Assembly: GCA_027049035.1 (NCBI GenBank) | Contig: JALTVI010000018.1 | Location: 124,001 to 188,000 of the forward strand | Reading direction: 5' to 3' | DNA length: 64,000 nt | Source of the DNA: Sulfurovum sp. | Lineage (GTDB): Bacteria > Campylobacterota > Campylobacteria > Campylobacterales > Sulfurovaceae | In this document: piece by piece, positions 62,446 through 64,000 of the stretch | Layout of the letters: each line of letters opens with the position of its first letter | Numbering within the stretch: position 1 is the first letter of the stretch | Position numbers and translations under genes: made by a program | The notes under the pieces: model-generated | What the model saw: the letters and a program-made list of their open reading frames with translations, nothing else | The model's database searches: none | Told to the model about the DNA's origin: nothing

Positions 62446-63627
62446 ATGAAAAGAATCATCTTGTCAATGGCAGCGGTATCGGCAGCAGCAACACTATCTA
62501 TGGGTGACGCATATGTTGAGCATCCGCATGAGCGAATCGATGAAAAGAAGCAGAAGATTGCAGAAACGGAAGACCATGTACCGGTAGCTGAAAAGAGTGT
62601 GCTTGAGAGAGTGCATTTCAAAGGTGATCTGAGACTTAGGTATGAGAGTATCGAGAGAGACGATAAAGATAACACATATAGAAATCGTTACCGCTTGAGA
62701 CTTGGGCTGACGCTCGATCTTACAGACAAGCTTCATTTTGATGTGGGGATGCGTTCTGGTTTTGGTAATCCTACTTCAGGAAACCAGACATTTCTTGATG
62801 ATCAACCGTTGAGTGACTACTTTTTTCAGTCGTTGAGATTTAATGTACTGGGATTTACCTATAAAGATGGCAATTCCGTCTTGAAAATAGGTAGAGAACC
62901 CTATATGATGTACAGACCGGTCAAGTCACAGCTTGTATGGGATAACGATGTCTCGATGAACGGGGTGAACTATCAGTACAAGGATGACTCCAGAATCATC
63001 ACTCTGGGGATAAACCAGCCTACACTGGAAGAGAATGCTTTGGATGAAGCCGATACGGTCAATCTTTTCATCGCACAGTATGTACAGAAGTTGGCGCTAG
63101 AGAGTGCAAAACTCAATCTGGGTGCTGGCTTCTACTACTATGACGGGTTGAAGGGGAACATTCCTCTCTTCGGGAAGGACAAAGGAAATACACTTGATGC
63201 TAACGGATTGTATGCGAACAACTATCACATCGTTGAGGGGTTTGCGGAGTTGCAGTTTGGTGACGTCTTTGGAATGCCGCTGAAAGCTGCGGCAGGCGTA
63301 GTCTATAACTTCGGGGCAGATGACAACAACTTCGGATACGACCTGGCGATCAAGCTGGGTAAAGCCAAGAAGGTTGGCGACTGGCAGGTAAAATACTCCT
63401 ATACAGACCTTCAGGAAGACGCAACGTTTGGTGCCTACTCCGACTCGGACAACTTTGGCGGCGGTACCGGGGCAAAAGGACATGCGATCAGAGCGAAGTA
63501 CAAGGCGGGCAAGCATCTCTACCTTGCCGGCAGTTTCTTCTTTGACACACTCTATGCAAGCAAAAGCCATACGGGGGAAGAGGCAGACTATGAACGTGTC
63601 CAGCTGGATATGATCTATAAATTCTAA
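62446..63627 (+). CDS. Outer-membrane porin (Porin_5-like)
   Basis: 393 residues: signal peptide (1-21), a Lys/Glu-rich linker, then a beta-barrel of alternating amphipathic strands ending in Phe (LDMIYKF). GDLRLRYESIERDDKDNTYRNRYRLRLG (in part) is typical of campylobacterial porins. Allows diffusion of small solutes. AAGGAA precedes the ATG. A 10-bp hairpin terminates the gene. Confidence 0.85.
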   Translation: MKRIILSMAAVSAAATLSMGDAYVEHPHERIDEKKQKIAETEDHVPVAEKSVLERVHFKGDLRLRYESIERDDKDNTYRNRYRLRLGLTLDLTDKLHFDVGMRSGFGNPTSGNQTFLDDQPLSDYFFQSLRFNVLGFTYKDGNSVLKIGREPYMMYRPVKSQLVWDNDVSMNGVNYQYKDDSRIITLGINQPTLEENALDEADTVNLFIAQYVQKLALESAKLNLGAGFYYYDGLKGNIPLFGKDKGNTLDANGLYANNYHIVEGFAELQFGDVFGMPLKAAAGVVYNFGADDNNFGYDLAIKLGKAKKVGDWQVKYSYTDLQEDATFGAYSDSDNFGGGTGAKGHAIRAKYKAGKHLYLAGSFFFDTLYASKSHTGEEADYERVQLDMIYKF

Positions 63628-63655
63628 GTTCTTCTTTCAAATTTTCTTCTCTTTA

Positions 63656-63679
63656 ATGTGCCGATTTTTATCGGCACAT
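63656..63679 (+). terminator. Hairpin after the porin
   Basis: ATGTGCCGAT-TTTT-ATCGGCACAT, perfect 10-bp stem, 29 nt after the stop. No T-tract, yet a strong terminator candidate. Confidence 0.7.
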
Positions 63680-63782
63680 CATCAAAAGCCACCCTAAAAT
63701 GTAATTTCTGTATTATTAGCAAAGCAAAAGTATGACACTTTTCTGTGCCACAGTGGTAGAAAAGGTGAGTAAAGGACAAGGT

Positions 63783-64000
63783 ATGAAGAACGGTTTGAAG
63801 GTGGGGCTTGGGGCGCTCTTTGCCCTGGCGGTGGCATGGTATGCACAGGGGCTCGGCGGCGGTGTCGCAAATGGCGGTTTTTTGGTCATGGCAGCGATCT
63901 TCGGTGCCTATATGGCGATGAACATCGGTGCGAACGATGTGGCCAACAATGTCGGCCCGGCCTACGGTGCGGGAGCAATCTCTATGGGCGGCGTCATCGT
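63783..64000 (+). CDS. PiT family inorganic phosphate transporter, N-terminal part (cut by window end)
   Basis: About 72 residues visible. The first membrane segments and the family block MNIGANDVANNVGPAYGAGA identify a PiT/PHO4 low-affinity phosphate (or sulfate) symporter of the inner membrane. The rest lies outside the window. AAGGACAAGGT precedes the ATG. Confidence 0.85.
   Translation, partial: MKNGLKVGLGALFALAVAWYAQGLGGGVANGGFLVMAAIFGAYMAMNIGANDVANNVGPAYGAGAISMGGVI

Overview
The window looks like a chromosomal segment of a Sulfurovum-like member of the Campylobacterota (Epsilonproteobacteria). This rests on the S10-spc-alpha ribosomal cluster, which runs secY-map-infA, has no rpmD between rpsE and rplO, and has zinc-binding S14 and L36. 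It is also suggested by an NnrS/hemerythrin nitric-oxide operon, a Porin_5-type porin, and a two-[2Fe-2S]-cysteine-pair thioredoxin-like ferredoxin. The genus is an inference from gene content, not from a search.

Layout. (1) 1-5.1 kb, minus strand: a GDP-mannose/GDP-fucose and lipid-linked sugar cluster (wecA-like, manC, gmd, fcl). It is riddled with short arrays of four 7-bp units and carries two small four-helix-bundle protein genes, each flanked by inverted arrays. (2) 5.2-8.8 kb: a DUF4143-type ATPase and a TOTE-type primase-helicase, with a remnant of a second ATPase copy. (3) 9.0-29.8 kb: a genomic island inserted at the 3' end of tRNA-Ser(UGA), with a perfect 27-bp core at both ends. 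It holds an integrase, a second recombinase, small membrane and secreted proteins, and a minus-strand defence operon: type I restriction-modification with two specificity genes, RhuM-Fic, AlbA_2, Abi/HEPN and two unrecognised genes. (4) 29.8-30.3 kb: tRNA-Gly/Leu/Cys/Ser. (5) 30.4-37.4 kb: ilvD, a LysM-NlpC peptidase, radC, DUF1566 proteins, tRNA-Ser(GGA), SRP RNA and a second ATPase. (6) 37.4-54.5 kb: the S10-spc-alpha operon, interrupted between infA and rpmJ by an AT-rich two-gene module. (7) 54.7-64 kb: NifU-like protein, murE, an FNR-boxed NO-response operon, ferredoxin, panD, ybaB, ankyrin protein, porin and a PiT phosphate transporter cut by the window end.

Two things stand out as possibly undescribed. 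The first is the heptad-array/four-helix-bundle cassette system. Two cassettes share one layout (array, RBS, gene whose stop lies in the opposite inverted array), and gene-less four-unit arrays are inserted in frame into manC (six), gmd (one) and fcl (two), as well as at several intergenic sites. The second is the module inside the ribosomal operon: a large soluble protein with two phosphoribosyltransferase-like motifs, translationally overlapped with a multi-pass membrane protein that has a Cys-rich N-terminus. The unrecognised gene pair inside the type I restriction operon is a third candidate.

All functional calls were made by reading sequence and motifs; no database search was possible.
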